Position numbers and translations under genes: made by a program. A stretch of DNA of 64,000 bases from Legionella sp. PATHC032 (GTDB lineage Bacteria; Pseudomonadota; Gammaproteobacteria; Legionellales; Legionellaceae): positions 3,315,206 through 3,379,205 of the forward strand of contig NZ_JAPHOV010000001.1 in assembly GCF_026191185.1 (NCBI RefSeq). The letters run 5' to 3'. Below are positions 19,794 to 30,284 of the stretch, piece by piece. A model generated the notes under the pieces. That model searched no databases. It saw only the letters and a program-made list of their open reading frames with translations, and was not told the origin of the DNA. Positions within the stretch are counted from its first letter, which is position 1; each line of letters opens with the position of its first letter.

Positions 19794-20372
19794 ATGACTT
19801 TTACCCTGCCACAATTACCTTATGCATTGGATGCACTGGCTCCCCATATTTCCAAAGAAACATTGGAGTACCATTATGGTAAACACCATAATACTTACGT
19901 TACCAACTTAAATAAATTAATTCCCGGGACAGAATTTGAATCCATGACTCTGGAAGAGATCATCATGAAAGCCAAAGGCGGCATTTTTAACAATGCAGCT
20001 CAGGTTTGGAATCACACCTTTTATTGGCACAGCATGAGCCCCAATGGTGGAGGCGAGCCAAAAGGCAGGCTAGCTGAAGCCATTAATAAGAGCTTTGGTT
20101 CTTTTGCAGCATTCAAAGAACAATTTACACAAACTGCCGCAACAACATTTGGTTCCGGGTGGGCATGGCTAGTTCAGGAGCAGTCAGGGGCTTTAAAAAT
20201 CATCAGCACGAGTAATGCTGGAACACCAATGACTGAAGGATTAAAAGCCTTATTAACTTGTGACGTGTGGGAACATGCTTATTACATCGATTATAGAAAT
20301 AGGCGCCCGGATTATATTGAAGCCTTTTGGTCATTAGTTAATTGGGATTTTGCGAGCAGTAATCTGAAATAA
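19794..20372 (+). CDS. sodB: Superoxide dismutase [Fe]
   Basis: SodB dismutes superoxide in the cytosol. The 192-aa protein has the Fe/Mn-SOD metal ligands in [18 protein letters not shown] and [13 protein letters not shown]. The block [15 protein letters not shown] is diagnostic of iron enzymes. The gene has a strong GGAG site 6 nt before ATG and is followed 59 nt later by argD. Confidence 0.96.
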   Translation: MTFTLPQLPYALDALAPHISKETLEYHYGKHHNTYVTNLNKLIPGTEFESMTLEEIIMKAKGGIFNNAAQVWNHTFYWHSMSPNGGGEPKGRLAEAINKSFGSFAAFKEQFTQTAATTFGSGWAWLVQEQSGALKIISTSNAGTPMTEGLKALLTCDVWEHAYYIDYRNRRPDYIEAFWSLVNWDFASSNLK

Positions 20373-20431
20373 AATAACAAGCTGGATTTGTTGCAATCCT
20401 TACCGGATCATTTTATGTTTATGGAGACATC

Positions 20432-21601
20432 ATGAGTTTAATTACAAGTTACAGCCCAATGCCTGTAAGCTTCACGCACGGAAAAGGCGTGTGGTTGTAT
20501 GATGAGCAGGGGAAAAAATACCTCGATGGCTTAAGCGGGATAGCAGTTTGCGGGTTAGGTCATGCACACCCTGATGTCACCCGTACCATACAGGAGCAAG
20601 CAGCGAAGCTAATACATACTTCTAATGTCTTTCATATTAAAGAACAAGAATTATTGGCCGCCAAACTCACTTCGATGGCACGAATGGAGCAGGTTTTTTT
20701 TGCTAATTCTGGAGCAGAAGCGAATGAGGCTGCCATCAAACTTACCCGTCTGTTTGGTCATAAAAAAGGAATTGAAACGCCTTCTATTATTGTTATGGAA
20801 AAAGCATTTCATGGCCGCACTATGGCCACCTTAACTGCATCTGGCAGTCGTAAAGTTCAAGCTGGTTTTGAACCCTTGGTTCCTGGGTTTATTCGTGCTC
20901 CCTTCAATGATCTGGATGCCATTCATACTATTGCCGCCAACAGAGAGGATGTCGTTGCAGTCATGATAGAACCTATTCAGGGCGAGGGAGGAATTTATCC
21001 TGCAGAGGAAGGTTATCTACGTGCATTGGCTAACCTTTGCGAGCAGAATGACTGGATGTTAATTTTAGATGAAATACAAACAGGAAATGGCAGAACAGGT
21101 AAGCTTTATTCTTGTATGCATTACGACATACAACCCGATATTATTACCACGGCAAAAGGACTTGGAAACGGTATGCCAATTGGGGCTTGTTTAATGAGCA
21201 AGCGAGCTAAGGATTTATTTAAACCAGGGAATCATGGCTCGACTTTTGGTGGCAATCCTTTAGCATGTGCTACAGCTTTGACCGTTTTAGAAGTTATTGA
21301 ACGAGATAGACTATGTGAACGAGTCACTAAAAACAGTGCTTTATTAATGGATAAATTAATTAGCAACCTGGGAGAACATCCCAACGTGAAAGCCATACGT
21401 GGTAAAGGCTACATGATAGGGATAGAATTGGACAGACCTGCAAATGACATGCGTGTTCTGGGTTTGGAAAACCAGGTCTTGTTCAATGTTACGGCTGAAA
21501 CGGTAGTAAGATTATTACCTCCACTTATTATCAGTGAAGATGAAATTGATGAATTGGTCAATCGAATAACTCGAACTATTAACCAGTTCACCAATCAGTA
21601 G
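20432..21601 (+). CDS. argD: Acetylornithine/succinyldiaminopimelate-type aminotransferase
   Basis: The 389-aa class III aminotransferase uses PLP bound to K242 in TTAKGLGNGMPIGA, with DEIQTG at 213-218 contacting the pyridine ring and NSGAEANEAAIK binding the phosphate. Such enzymes interconvert N-acetylornithine and the semialdehyde and often also act in lysine synthesis. No other arginine genes are nearby, so the exact substrate is less certain than the family. GGAG precedes the ATG. Confidence 0.88.
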   Translation: MSLITSYSPMPVSFTHGKGVWLYDEQGKKYLDGLSGIAVCGLGHAHPDVTRTIQEQAAKLIHTSNVFHIKEQELLAAKLTSMARMEQVFFANSGAEANEAAIKLTRLFGHKKGIETPSIIVMEKAFHGRTMATLTASGSRKVQAGFEPLVPGFIRAPFNDLDAIHTIAANREDVVAVMIEPIQGEGGIYPAEEGYLRALANLCEQNDWMLILDEIQTGNGRTGKLYSCMHYDIQPDIITTAKGLGNGMPIGACLMSKRAKDLFKPGNHGSTFGGNPLACATALTVLEVIERDRLCERVTKNSALLMDKLISNLGEHPNVKAIRGKGYMIGIELDRPANDMRVLGLENQVLFNVTAETVVRLLPPLIISEDEIDELVNRITRTINQFTNQ

Positions 21602-21687
21602 TGAGAAGACAACCTTCTTTCAATTGAATTGAAATAGTTTTCTCCCAGGATGTCACCCAATATGTTAAATTGATCTGGTATTTGACA

Positions 21688-21717
21688 ACATGCTCCCCGG
21701 CTTATCTGGGAGCATGT
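21688..21717. terminator. 10-bp hairpin between convergent genes
   Basis: ACATGCTCCC (21688-21697) pairs perfectly with GGGAGCATGT (21708-21717), loop 10 nt. It lies between the argD stop and the MBL gene stop. No T-tract follows on either strand. Confidence 0.5.
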
Positions 21718-21729
21718 GCGCAAGTTAAA

Positions 21730-22497
21730 TCAAAACACAAACCTTTGCCCCTTGGCAACAAAACCTAAGAAACCATCCTTTTTGGCATTAGGCAATTTCC
21801 CTGGATTATAATGATATAGCCACATTTTTTTCTTTAAATGAGAAGGGAGTTTAACGAGCTCTGAATAGTGCGCATGTACCCCGCTTTTAGATTCTGTAGT
21901 TTCACAATCATGAAAAATAATATCTGATTCCTCATAAAAGGATATTAACTGTACCGGACAACTTTGTGTATCTGATGTAAAAAGGATGCGTGATTTATTA
22001 TAGTTAAATATCAAACCAAAACTTGGCATCAACTCATATTCGCTATAGTAATGGACTGTTTGTACCAATTTAAACTTAATAGATTGCCAAACAAAACCTT
22101 CATATTGTTTTACCGGTTTAACATCAAAAAATGCACTAAGATTTGCTCTCTCGTGGGGTAAAGTGCTTAAACCACCGGATAAACTTTTATCCCATAATTC
22201 GTTAATAATTTTATCAGAAGCGATTAAACAAGGTTTGTGTGAGTGATTAGGATCAAAATAAGTGATTAGAGCAAACCATTCCAATCCGCCACAATGATCA
22301 TAATGTAAGTGACTAATATAAACATTTTTTATATCTTTATAACTCAAGCCTTGATCTCGTAATGAGTATTTGATATCTGTTCCTGCATCGATTAGTAAAG
22401 TATCGTTTTCTATCTCTAAAAGCACATTGGATTGATAGTTTTCTGGCCCAATAGCAAAGGACGAGCCAGAACCTAAAAAAGTAATTTTTAGAGTCAT
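21730..22497 (-). CDS. MBL-fold metallohydrolase
   Basis: The protein has the metallo-beta-lactamase fold signature HLHYDH at residues 63-68, LIDAGTD upstream, FTSDTQ supplying the bridging Asp, and later His-containing blocks (HAHYSE, WLYHYN). It resembles the broad RNase Z/phosphodiesterase branch, but no exosite or tRNA-specific motif is seen, so the substrate is unknown. The start at 22497 (MTLKITFLGSG) is chosen because AGGGGG lies 5 nt upstream; the frame extends to 22515. Confidence 0.8.
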   Translation of the reverse strand: MTLKITFLGSGSSFAIGPENYQSNVLLEIENDTLLIDAGTDIKYSLRDQGLSYKDIKNVYISHLHYDHCGGLEWFALITYFDPNHSHKPCLIASDKIINELWDKSLSGGLSTLPHERANLSAFFDVKPVKQYEGFVWQSIKFKLVQTVHYYSEYELMPSFGLIFNYNKSRILFTSDTQSCPVQLISFYEESDIIFHDCETTESKSGVHAHYSELVKLPSHLKKKMWLYHYNPGKLPNAKKDGFLGFVAKGQRFVF

Positions 22498-22638
22498 TGT
22501 ACCCCCTGCCATCACTCGCTAAAATGCCTGGGCCTTAAAACTGCTATCTTAAGGTCCTAATCCTTACATCGATCTGTTAATTTAAGACTATGTGATGATT
22601 ATTGAATTGTCAAAAACAGGTAGAGTCGTTACAAAAGA

Positions 22639-23427
22639 TTACATTCTATTTTTTAAATCATTTAAATACTGATTAATTTTCATTGCTTCATTAGTAAAAA
22701 GCCATTGAACCCCTCTATTTAATTCTCTATAAAGACTGTTTTTAGAATCAACAAATCCCACGCCAAAAAGTCGATTGGCATCTTGTAAAAATTTTAATAC
22801 CCTATTAGTCAATAATAAATAATTACCCAGTACGCCGCCATAACCCTCCCTAATACTTAATTCACAAAACTTCTTAACGTTATTGTGCACTGCAACGAGC
22901 AATAAAGATTGCCTGGGGAAACAACGCAATTTTTTAAAAGTAGATTCCTGCAAAGTCAGCAAGTGAAAGTCTTTACATGGCGTTAAATTTTGCAGGGTTT
23001 GCGCCAATATCCTTTCCTCCTCAATAGCTGTTTTTAATTCAATAAATAAATGCATGGAACTTCCATACTGATACACAACTTCAGAAAGAGATGGGATCCT
23101 GAATTCCAATGCGCGCAATTCACTAAAACTCAGATCGCTAATAGCAATGTCCTTGTTCCATAATCGATTTAAAGTAGGATCATGATTGACAACAAGCACC
23201 TTGTCCTTAGTTGAGTGTACATCTAATTCAATCCCCCAACATCCAGCCTCTTTTGCGATCTGAAATGCCTCCAGGGTGTTTTCTATTACCCCCCTTGCAT
23301 TATTATGAGCGCCTCTATGAGCGATTACTAACGCACTATTGATATTTTTGGATTCAGGTGTGCGCCTGGGAACTACAGCAAAATACCCATCAATTAATTT
23401 TTCTATCCATTTGAGTAACAAAGCCAA
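22639..23427 (-). CDS. Glycerophosphodiester phosphodiesterase family protein
   Basis: The GDPD signature is complete: HRGAHNN at 37-43, ENTLEAF at 49-55, ELDVH at 67-71 and NHDPTLNR at 81-88. These provide the catalytic histidines and calcium ligands for hydrolysing glycerophosphodiesters to glycerol-3-phosphate and alcohol. There is no obvious signal peptide, so it resembles cytosolic UgpQ. The start appears to be TTG at 23427 with AGGAT immediately upstream. It is divergent from the malic enzyme gene. Confidence 0.88.
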   Translation of the reverse strand: MALLLKWIEKLIDGYFAVVPRRTPESKNINSALVIAHRGAHNNARGVIENTLEAFQIAKEAGCWGIELDVHSTKDKVLVVNHDPTLNRLWNKDIAISDLSFSELRALEFRIPSLSEVVYQYGSSMHLFIELKTAIEEERILAQTLQNLTPCKDFHLLTLQESTFKKLRCFPRQSLLLVAVHNNVKKFCELSIREGYGGVLGNYLLLTNRVLKFLQDANRLFGVGFVDSKNSLYRELNRGVQWLFTNEAMKINQYLNDLKNRM

Positions 23428-23672
23428 TTATCCTAATATCCCAATTTTAATCATTTTATGCTGGCAAAAAATAAAAGGCAAAAACCGCTATTAGCACAAA
23501 ATCGAAAAAATCGACTAAACTAGAAACTATGTGAGAATTACAATACAAGAATAAATTAGCATTTATAAAACTTGTAAATAACCTCCATTTTAAAATCAAT
23601 GAGCTGAATTGAAGTTATTTAGAAGTCCTGATTTAAATTTCTTGGCTACAAATATTCACAAGGAGTGTTCTA

Positions 23673-25343
23673 ATGGCAATCAAAGTAATAAAAAAGGGAA
23701 TGGACTTACTAAGAGACCCCATACTAAACAAAGGCACCGCATTTAGCCTTCAGGAAAGAGATGAATTTGCCTTGCATGGTTTAATACCAACAACAGTAGA
23801 AACCCTTGAACAACAAGTAGTTCGCTGCCTTGACGCTTATAGTGCCAAAGAGGACCCTTTGGAGAAACACATTTACTTACGTGCCTTACAGGATCGAAAT
23901 GAAGTACTTTTTTATCGTTTTATAATTGATAATCTGGTTGATATTTTGCCCATTATATACACACCAGTTGTCGGCCAAGCCTGTGAAATGTTTTCCCACA
24001 TTTATCGGCAACCAAGAGGAGTATTTCTAAGTTATCCAGAGCGAGACAAGCTGGACATCATTATAAAAAACATTGCCTCGACTCGTTCAATCAAAGTGAT
24101 TGTAGTCACAGATGGCGAGCGGATCTTAGGACTTGGAGATCAAGGAGCAGGTGGATTGGGAATTCCTATAGGCAAGTTATCTCTTTATACCAGTTGCGGT
24201 GGTATACATCCGTCTAATACTTTACCCATCATTCTGGATGTAGGAACCAATAATAAGGAACGCCTGGAAGATCCAGAATATATTGGGTGGAGACATACTC
24301 GGATTTCAGGTAAAGATTATGATGATTTTGTTGACCGATTCGTGCAAAGCATAAAACGCCACATGCCTCACGTACTATTACAATTCGAAGATTTTGCGCA
24401 GCAACATGCCTATCCTTTATTGGAACGATATAAAGATCAACTTTGTACTTTTAATGACGATATTCAGGGAACGGCTTCCGTTGCTGTAGCCGCCATACTG
24501 GCAGCAACTCGTGTTACTAATAATCCTTTAAAAAAACATCGAGTTGCTTTATTAGGCGCAGGATCAGCGGGTTGTGGGATCAGTGAACAATTAGTGCATG
24601 CCATGATAAACCAGGGACTTTCTGAAGAAGAAGCCAGATCACGTTTTTATTTAGTTGACAGGTATGGACTTTTACATGATGAAATGAAAGACCTATTGCC
24701 ATTTCAAAAAGGATTTGTCCGTTCTTCTACCAGCCTGCAAAATTGGAAATTAGAAAAAAAAGGAGAAATCACGTTAACAGACGTTATTAACAATGCCCAA
24801 CCGACCATACTCCTGGGTGTGTCTGGTCAACCTGACCAGTTCAACGAGGAAATGATTAAAACCATGCTAAGCTATTGTGAACGCCCCATCATTTTTCCTT
24901 TATCAAATCCTACGTCTCGAGCAGAAGCAATCCCGCAAGACTTGTTAAATTGGACAGCCGGTAAAGCATTAATTGCAACCGGAAGTCCCTTTGAGCCAGT
25001 TACAATTAATGGTCGTAAAATTGAGATAGCTCAATGCAATAATTCTTACATTTTCCCGGGAGTTGGTCTTGGAGTGGTTGCAGGGCAAGCTAAAAGAGTA
25101 ACTAATTTAATGATGATGGCAGCAGCAGTTGCATTAAGTGAGCTAGCGCCTGCAATCAAAACCGGAGAAGGACGCTTACTTCCCGAATTAACTTCCATTA
25201 GAGAAGTAAGTCAACATATAGCGAGAGCGGTTATTTTACAGGGTATAAAAGAAGGTCACATAGAACCAATGGGTGATAATCAAATCGATGATTCTATAAA
25301 AAGAACAATGTGGACTCCACAATATGAACCATATGTTCTATAA
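23673..25343 (+). CDS. maeA: NAD-dependent malic enzyme
   Basis: The enzyme decarboxylates malate to pyruvate. The 556-aa length and motifs fit the large eukaryote/E. coli SfcA-type subfamily: YTPVVGQACE near residue 95, FNDDIQGTASV as the metal/catalytic site, and the Rossmann LLGAGSAGCGISEQ that binds NAD. The ending LSNPTSRAEA is also typical. AAGGAG lies 8 nt before the ATG. It is monocistronic with a terminator downstream. The cofactor is assigned by family. Confidence 0.92.
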   Translation: MAIKVIKKGMDLLRDPILNKGTAFSLQERDEFALHGLIPTTVETLEQQVVRCLDAYSAKEDPLEKHIYLRALQDRNEVLFYRFIIDNLVDILPIIYTPVVGQACEMFSHIYRQPRGVFLSYPERDKLDIIIKNIASTRSIKVIVVTDGERILGLGDQGAGGLGIPIGKLSLYTSCGGIHPSNTLPIILDVGTNNKERLEDPEYIGWRHTRISGKDYDDFVDRFVQSIKRHMPHVLLQFEDFAQQHAYPLLERYKDQLCTFNDDIQGTASVAVAAILAATRVTNNPLKKHRVALLGAGSAGCGISEQLVHAMINQGLSEEEARSRFYLVDRYGLLHDEMKDLLPFQKGFVRSSTSLQNWKLEKKGEITLTDVINNAQPTILLGVSGQPDQFNEEMIKTMLSYCERPIIFPLSNPTSRAEAIPQDLLNWTAGKALIATGSPFEPVTINGRKIEIAQCNNSYIFPGVGLGVVAGQAKRVTNLMMMAAAVALSELAPAIKTGEGRLLPELTSIREVSQHIARAVILQGIKEGHIEPMGDNQIDDSIKRTMWTPQYEPYVL

Positions 25344-25438
25344 TAAACCGATGTAGAATTTTCTGGAATTTAAGTTTTAATTTTCTAGAAAGACTAAAAT
25401 TTATTTGTTTATCGCAATAGAATTTACAGCATAGGGTT

Positions 25439-25486
25439 GAGGGAAAATCAGGTTATTGATCCCGCCTGATTCCCTCCGATTATTTT
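25439..25486 (+). terminator. Terminator of malic enzyme gene
   Basis: GAGGGAAAATCAGG (from 25439) pairs with CCTGATTCCCTC (to 25476) with a 2-nt bulge and a 12-nt loop. A short T-rich stretch, CGATTATTTT, follows. Confidence 0.6.
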
Positions 25487-25581
25487 ATGTAAGCTTATTA
25501 TTGAATTGAGCTTAAATACAGATAGGAAAACCCTGAAACATAACTATTTTTATAAGTATAATTTTTTATCGAGCCCCTTAT

Positions 25582-26550
25582 ATGTCCATAATTACTACCA
25601 ATCTCAATCGGGCAATTCATGATTTACAGCAAGGAAAACCAGTGGCTATACCAACCGAAACGGTTTACGGATTGGCAGCGCCAATAAACAATAATGCCGC
25701 CATTAGAGCCGTGTTTGAAATGAAAAACAGGCCTTTAAATCATCCTCTGATTGTGCATATTGCTTCCAATTGGGATCTGCGTGATCTCGTGGAAGAGGTG
25801 CCTGAGTATGCACGTCAGTTAGTTGACAAATTTTGGCCTGGACCATTAACCCTGGTATTCCATTGTAAAAAAGATCAAATCAATCCTCTCATTACTGGTG
25901 GTCAATCGACCATAGCGATAAGGTGCCCAGATCATCCCTTAACACAAAAATTGTTACAAAAGTTAAATATTCCTGTGGTGGCCCCCTCTGCCAATCCTTT
26001 TGGAAAAATTAGCCCGACAACCGCTTTGCACGTTAAACAATCATTTAATGATGCCGAGTTAACTATCCTGGACGGTGGACGCTGTCGTGTGGGAATTGAA
26101 TCAACCATTGTAGATGCTACAAATCCTGATTCTTATCAAATTTTACGTCATGGAATAATAGATGAAAAAACGATTGCTGAAACAATTGCCATAGGTTGCT
26201 CGACCCAAAAAAACGATATTCGCGTCCCTGGTAAATTGGATAGCCATTACCAACCACAAAAAACTTTATATTATTTTGACCAATATGAAACCCTTTCCGA
26301 ATTTTGCCAGAAACGCAAAGGGATTGTTTATGTCATAGCAAATAGACAGCCCCCTGGTGTCGAGATTAACCTCTTTCATCCACTGGGAATACATCCTGAA
26401 AAATCGGCCTATGACTTGTATTATCAACTAAGATTAGCTGATACATCTGATGCCATTTGTATAGCTATCGAACTACCGCCTAACACGAGTGAATGGCAAG
26501 GAGTGCGAGAAAGAATATTAAAAGCCGGCTTTCCTTATTCACAGCAATAA
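25582..26550 (+). CDS. sua5: L-threonylcarbamoyladenylate synthase, Sua5 type
   Basis: Sua5 makes threonylcarbamoyl-AMP from threonine, bicarbonate and ATP for t6A37 of tRNAs. The YrdC domain is at residues 1-200 with PTETVYGLAAP, KNRPLNHPLIVH and the SANPFGKISPT block. The C-terminal Sua5 domain distinguishes it from the shorter TsaC form. The ribosome-binding site is weak. It is followed by tRNA-Leu. Confidence 0.9.
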   Translation: MSIITTNLNRAIHDLQQGKPVAIPTETVYGLAAPINNNAAIRAVFEMKNRPLNHPLIVHIASNWDLRDLVEEVPEYARQLVDKFWPGPLTLVFHCKKDQINPLITGGQSTIAIRCPDHPLTQKLLQKLNIPVVAPSANPFGKISPTTALHVKQSFNDAELTILDGGRCRVGIESTIVDATNPDSYQILRHGIIDEKTIAETIAIGCSTQKNDIRVPGKLDSHYQPQKTLYYFDQYETLSEFCQKRKGIVYVIANRQPPGVEINLFHPLGIHPEKSAYDLYYQLRLADTSDAICIAIELPPNTSEWQGVRERILKAGFPYSQQ

Positions 26551-26594
26551 ATCTCGAGTAATTTATACTTTTTTGATTTCGCGCAAGAGGTGTA

Positions 26595-26623
26595 TTGACA
26601 GAACACTATAATTTGCGTAACTT
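26595..26623 (+). promoter_or_regulatory. Promoter of tRNA-Leu
   Basis: TTGACA (26595-26600) is a perfect -35, followed after 17 bp by TAACTT (26618-26623). The predicted start lies just before the tRNA at 26634. An alternative TATAAT at 26608-26613 is only 7 bp from this -35 and would need another -35. Confidence 0.6.
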
Positions 26624-26633
26624 AACGCCCTAT

Positions 26634-26720
26634 GCCGAGGTGGTGGAATTGGTAGACACGCTAGCTTCAGGTGCTAGTGGGGGCAACCCCGTGGAGGTTC
26701 GAGTCCTCTTCTCGGTACCA
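26634..26720 (+). tRNA. tRNA-Leu (CAG)
   Basis: The 87-nt sequence starts GCCGAGG, has the D-arm GTGGAATTGGTAGAC, an anticodon stem CTAGC/GCTAG with loop TTCAGGT (anticodon CAG at 26668-26670), a long variable arm GGGGGCAACCCC typical of tRNA-Leu, the T-loop TTCGAGT, and an encoded CCA end. The acceptor stem pairs apart from G-U closures. Confidence 0.97.
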
Positions 26721-26724
26721 TTAA

Positions 26725-27576
26725 TTAAGTAATGATTGCCATTGGTTTACCCAACTGAACCTTACTACCAGCCAATAATTCTTTATCCCATTGCATTTTT
26801 TCACCGTTTGCAAACAATAAAATGACCGTAGATCCCAATTTAAAATAACCCATTTCACTTCCCTGAGATATAACCTCGACCGGAAGCTGCTCACTATAAT
26901 CAAAACGTTCCATTTTTTTTGATCTTTTGACATCACCATGCCAACTGGTTCCAATTGCGCCCACAATAGTAGCCCCAACCATCACCATGACCATCGGGCC
27001 AATTTTCGTTTTAAAAAAAATGGCAAGCCTTTCATTTCTCGCAAACAATTTGGGAACAATACGTGTAGTCGCTGGCTGAACAGAAAACAAAGCACCGGGA
27101 ATATAAGTCATTGAAACGAGCTCCGCATCTATTGGCATATGTACCCTGTGGTAATCTTTCGGCGATAAGTATAGAGTTGCGAATTGGCCTTGTACAAATT
27201 GTTCGGCCAATTGCGCATCACAGGCTAAAAGCTCTTGTACAGAATAATATTTACCTTTAGCCTGCAATAACTGTCCTCGTTCAATCGTGCCTATTTCGCT
27301 GATACAACCATCTACTGGGCAAATGATATCTGACTGGGAAAGAGGACGGCATTCCGGCTTTAAATGACGAATAAAGAAATCATTAAAGCTGTCATAAGAT
27401 TTAGGATCTTCGATAAGTGCCTCACTCATATCTACATCAAACTTATGAATAAAGCTTCGAATTAAGAAATTCTTGAAACAAGGGCTCTTAACGTCAGCAA
27501 AATACCCTGCCAAAGCAGTAATACCGTGTTTCGGAATAAGGTATTGGGGTAATGTCTTCAGTACATCACGAAACAT
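26725..27576 (-). CDS. psd: Phosphatidylserine decarboxylase proenzyme
   Basis: Psd converts phosphatidylserine to phosphatidylethanolamine at the inner membrane. The proenzyme self-cleaves at the LGST motif (residues 247-250) to form the pyruvoyl group at Ser249. The upstream [15 protein letters not shown] holds the conserved His residues. The 283-aa length is typical. Its stop lies 4 nt from the end of tRNA-Leu on the other strand. Confidence 0.95.
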   Translation of the reverse strand: MFRDVLKTLPQYLIPKHGITALAGYFADVKSPCFKNFLIRSFIHKFDVDMSEALIEDPKSYDSFNDFFIRHLKPECRPLSQSDIICPVDGCISEIGTIERGQLLQAKGKYYSVQELLACDAQLAEQFVQGQFATLYLSPKDYHRVHMPIDAELVSMTYIPGALFSVQPATTRIVPKLFARNERLAIFFKTKIGPMVMVMVGATIVGAIGTSWHGDVKRSKKMERFDYSEQLPVEVISQGSEMGYFKLGSTVILLFANGEKMQWDKELLAGSKVQLGKPMAIIT

Positions 27577-27668
27577 ACTTTTTACTCAAAACTAAAAAAA
27601 GAGAATAATAACCTAAAGCTTATTGTATTGTCACAATAAGACGAGTTAATTTCCTTGCCAGAGAAAAT

Positions 27669-30284
27669 TTAAACCACCAGGCTCGTAACATTTGAATTCA
27701 AAGTAGTTTCTTGCCTATGAGATATAGGTTCCGCGTAATTTTTGACTTCTTTAAAATAATCAGCCCTATGTTCTTTGGCATTATAGCAATTAAATAGCCT
27801 GAATCCCGGTATCTTTAATTTTTCTTTGTTTTTGTTTATGTCTTTTTGTATGGCCGCGATGATTTTATCGAATAAAATATCATTCAAAGAGGAAGAATCT
27901 TTCCCATTTAAAAAAGTCATAGCAATACTTTTCGCTTGTGAGAATTTCGTACAATAACCTTCTACCTCACCTCTCCTTGATGTGGACCACCATAATTTAG
28001 CTTCATATTCTTTTATGGCAGACTCAAGCAACCCTTTAAACTTGGTTGAGGGGAGTGCGTCAATCCATTCATACATCGTTTTGTAAAATAGAGATTTACC
28101 CTCAGCATTGTATAAATGAATAAAACGTCTGTCATGTTTGGCAAAATCTACAGCCGCTTTGGTAAAAATTTCTAAATCCTTATCAAAATTACCTTCTTTA
28201 ACTGCATTACGAATACTCAATAAAGGATAGGTTTGTAACATATAAGGAGTGAGGTGTTGAATAAGCAAAGTATTTAAAGCGCCTGTATCCCCTTCTCCTG
28301 CGCTTAAAATGTAAGCCAACCGGTTTTCACCGCTTTCATTTACGCTGGCTTGTAAATACTCTTTAACAGGTTGTGCCCTGTGCCGCTTTGATAACAGTTC
28401 TATAGTTGGAGCATAATGCTTATCAATTATTTCAGAGATATGATGAGTTAAATCTTCTGGGCTTAGGTTTTTTGCCCACAGGAATAAAGAATCATTAAAC
28501 TGCCTGATGACATCGCAATGCGTATGCGGCAATATTTCTTTGGGAGTCGTGGCTACAGTTGCCTCCTTCATTTGCTCATCTGTAGCAACTAAATGCAATT
28601 GGAAATTGGCTCGCTCTGTGTATTGTTTTAAACCAACCGCTATGCGGTTAAACTCACTGGCAAGAGTGCTTGTATGAGCTAAACTTTGACGAATTTTCAA
28701 GTTATAACTCGTATACAATTGCACCAATTGCTCGGAAAACTCAAGATTGTCTTCCTCGGTTAAGTCCTTTCTGTCTTTCTGATAATAAGTCTTGGCTACT
28801 GCATGAAATTGAGTTGTAAATTCAACGAGCAATATTAACGCTGCCCTTAGTTTGCTGTCTTTATCTACACTAATTAATGGAGTAATTTTATCGAGTGATA
28901 ATTCAGGCATCGTGCCAAACAATTCCCAGGCATTGGTTAAGGTATCATCAGTTGGCTTTTTGCCTTCTACTTCATTCAGAACAACGTGAAATGTAGAAAC
29001 TTGCTGTAATAGTTTATTGGTCAGGCTATAAGAGTCATGCAACAGATCTCTGAACGTAGGCGCATAAGCGTCTCGCCACACTTGATGGTATCTTCTTCGC
29101 AACTCGTCCTCATCAAATTTGATGCTGCTGTCGTCCTTGCTAAAGATAGTGACATTCTGAGTTTTTGCCCATTCGACAATATCTTTATAAATCGAGGGTT
29201 TGTGGTAGAGTGCAGAACAAGTGGAAGGCAAAGGAACACCATAACCATTATTCTCACAACCCATATAAAAAACAACCACCCGATATAAATTATCATAATG
29301 CATTTGATATAAATTCATTATGAAATCGACGAATGGTTTTATATTGGTGTGTTCATTACATAAATGTGGAAATTCTTTCTCATACTGACTACGCAGGGCA
29401 ACATCCGTTTCATCCAAAGAAGTATAGTTTAGCGTCATCTCGCCAAAAAGTTCTGTCAACCGTTTTCTTATCATTTCCGGTTGATACGTTAAAAGTATTT
29501 TCAACGCCGCAGCAAATTTTTGTTCCTGAGCCACCGATTCATGCGCAAGTTGTTCAAATTGGCCAGGATCCGGGTACATTTTGGGAATAACTAACTTAAC
29601 CAGTTTTTCTTGTACAGGCAAAACCGTTGGCAAGGTTTCCTGTCCCGGATGTTTATAGGTAGGCCAATGATAGGGTTTTGAGTCTTTTACATTAGGAAAT
29701 CCTTCCCAATCACGCACAGTCAAATTAACTCTTTTTTTAGGTATGCCTATGACTGGCCTCGGCTCTTTCATGTAGATGGTGAACCAATATAAAAACATAT
29801 CAAAATCGATGTCCCCGGCCAAGCTCATATTATGCGGGTGACCGTCATCATCATCTAGAAACCACCTTCCCAGAAGGATTTCCATGAAATTTTTTTCAAT
29901 TAAGGTTCTTGTGCTGGGAATCACTTGTTCTTTGGCGGAAGGTTCTTGAGGCACTGATTCATCTGAGAAATTAAATCCCTTAAATCCGTCAACACTGATA
30001 GATAAAGTACCTACCAGCCTATCTTCATCGTCAAATACAAGACGTTCCTCTGCCGTTCTTTTTCCCTGAAAAATTCTTTTAAATAAAGAGACAGCGACAC
30101 TTATTTTCGCTAAAAGTTCCGGATAATGATTTTTAGGGTCCAGTTTTTTATAAAAGGCATTTTTAATAACGCCATTTTCAATAAAACTGACCTTGTATGT
30201 TTGATGAGAGCTATCCGAAACGGCAGTCCCTGCTGTTAGGAACTGCAATTGGCTCTCTTTCAGTGCTTTTTTGGGCAAACCCAT
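27669..30284 (-). CDS. Large hypothetical protein with kinase-like motif, 871 aa
   Basis: This soluble protein has no signal peptide or membrane helix. Its N-terminal part shows kinase-like elements: a candidate ATP-binding lysine in NAFYKKLDP (46/47), then DDDDGHPHN at 144-152 and DIDFDMFLY at 158-166. These match the D-x-x-x-x-H-x-N catalytic loop and DFD metal site of PI3/4-kinase- and HipA-like folds. Residues about 230-871 are helical and unassigned. Such proteins are typical of Legionella Dot/Icm substrates, but translocation is not shown by sequence. AAAGGAT precedes the ATG. Confidence 0.65.
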   Translation of the reverse strand: MGLPKKALKESQLQFLTAGTAVSDSSHQTYKVSFIENGVIKNAFYKKLDPKNHYPELLAKISVAVSLFKRIFQGKRTAEERLVFDDEDRLVGTLSISVDGFKGFNFSDESVPQEPSAKEQVIPSTRTLIEKNFMEILLGRWFLDDDDGHPHNMSLAGDIDFDMFLYWFTIYMKEPRPVIGIPKKRVNLTVRDWEGFPNVKDSKPYHWPTYKHPGQETLPTVLPVQEKLVKLVIPKMYPDPGQFEQLAHESVAQEQKFAAALKILLTYQPEMIRKRLTELFGEMTLNYTSLDETDVALRSQYEKEFPHLCNEHTNIKPFVDFIMNLYQMHYDNLYRVVVFYMGCENNGYGVPLPSTCSALYHKPSIYKDIVEWAKTQNVTIFSKDDSSIKFDEDELRRRYHQVWRDAYAPTFRDLLHDSYSLTNKLLQQVSTFHVVLNEVEGKKPTDDTLTNAWELFGTMPELSLDKITPLISVDKDSKLRAALILLVEFTTQFHAVAKTYYQKDRKDLTEEDNLEFSEQLVQLYTSYNLKIRQSLAHTSTLASEFNRIAVGLKQYTERANFQLHLVATDEQMKEATVATTPKEILPHTHCDVIRQFNDSLFLWAKNLSPEDLTHHISEIIDKHYAPTIELLSKRHRAQPVKEYLQASVNESGENRLAYILSAGEGDTGALNTLLIQHLTPYMLQTYPLLSIRNAVKEGNFDKDLEIFTKAAVDFAKHDRRFIHLYNAEGKSLFYKTMYEWIDALPSTKFKGLLESAIKEYEAKLWWSTSRRGEVEGYCTKFSQAKSIAMTFLNGKDSSSLNDILFDKIIAAIQKDINKNKEKLKIPGFRLFNCYNAKEHRADYFKEVKNYAEPISHRQETTLNSNVTSLVV

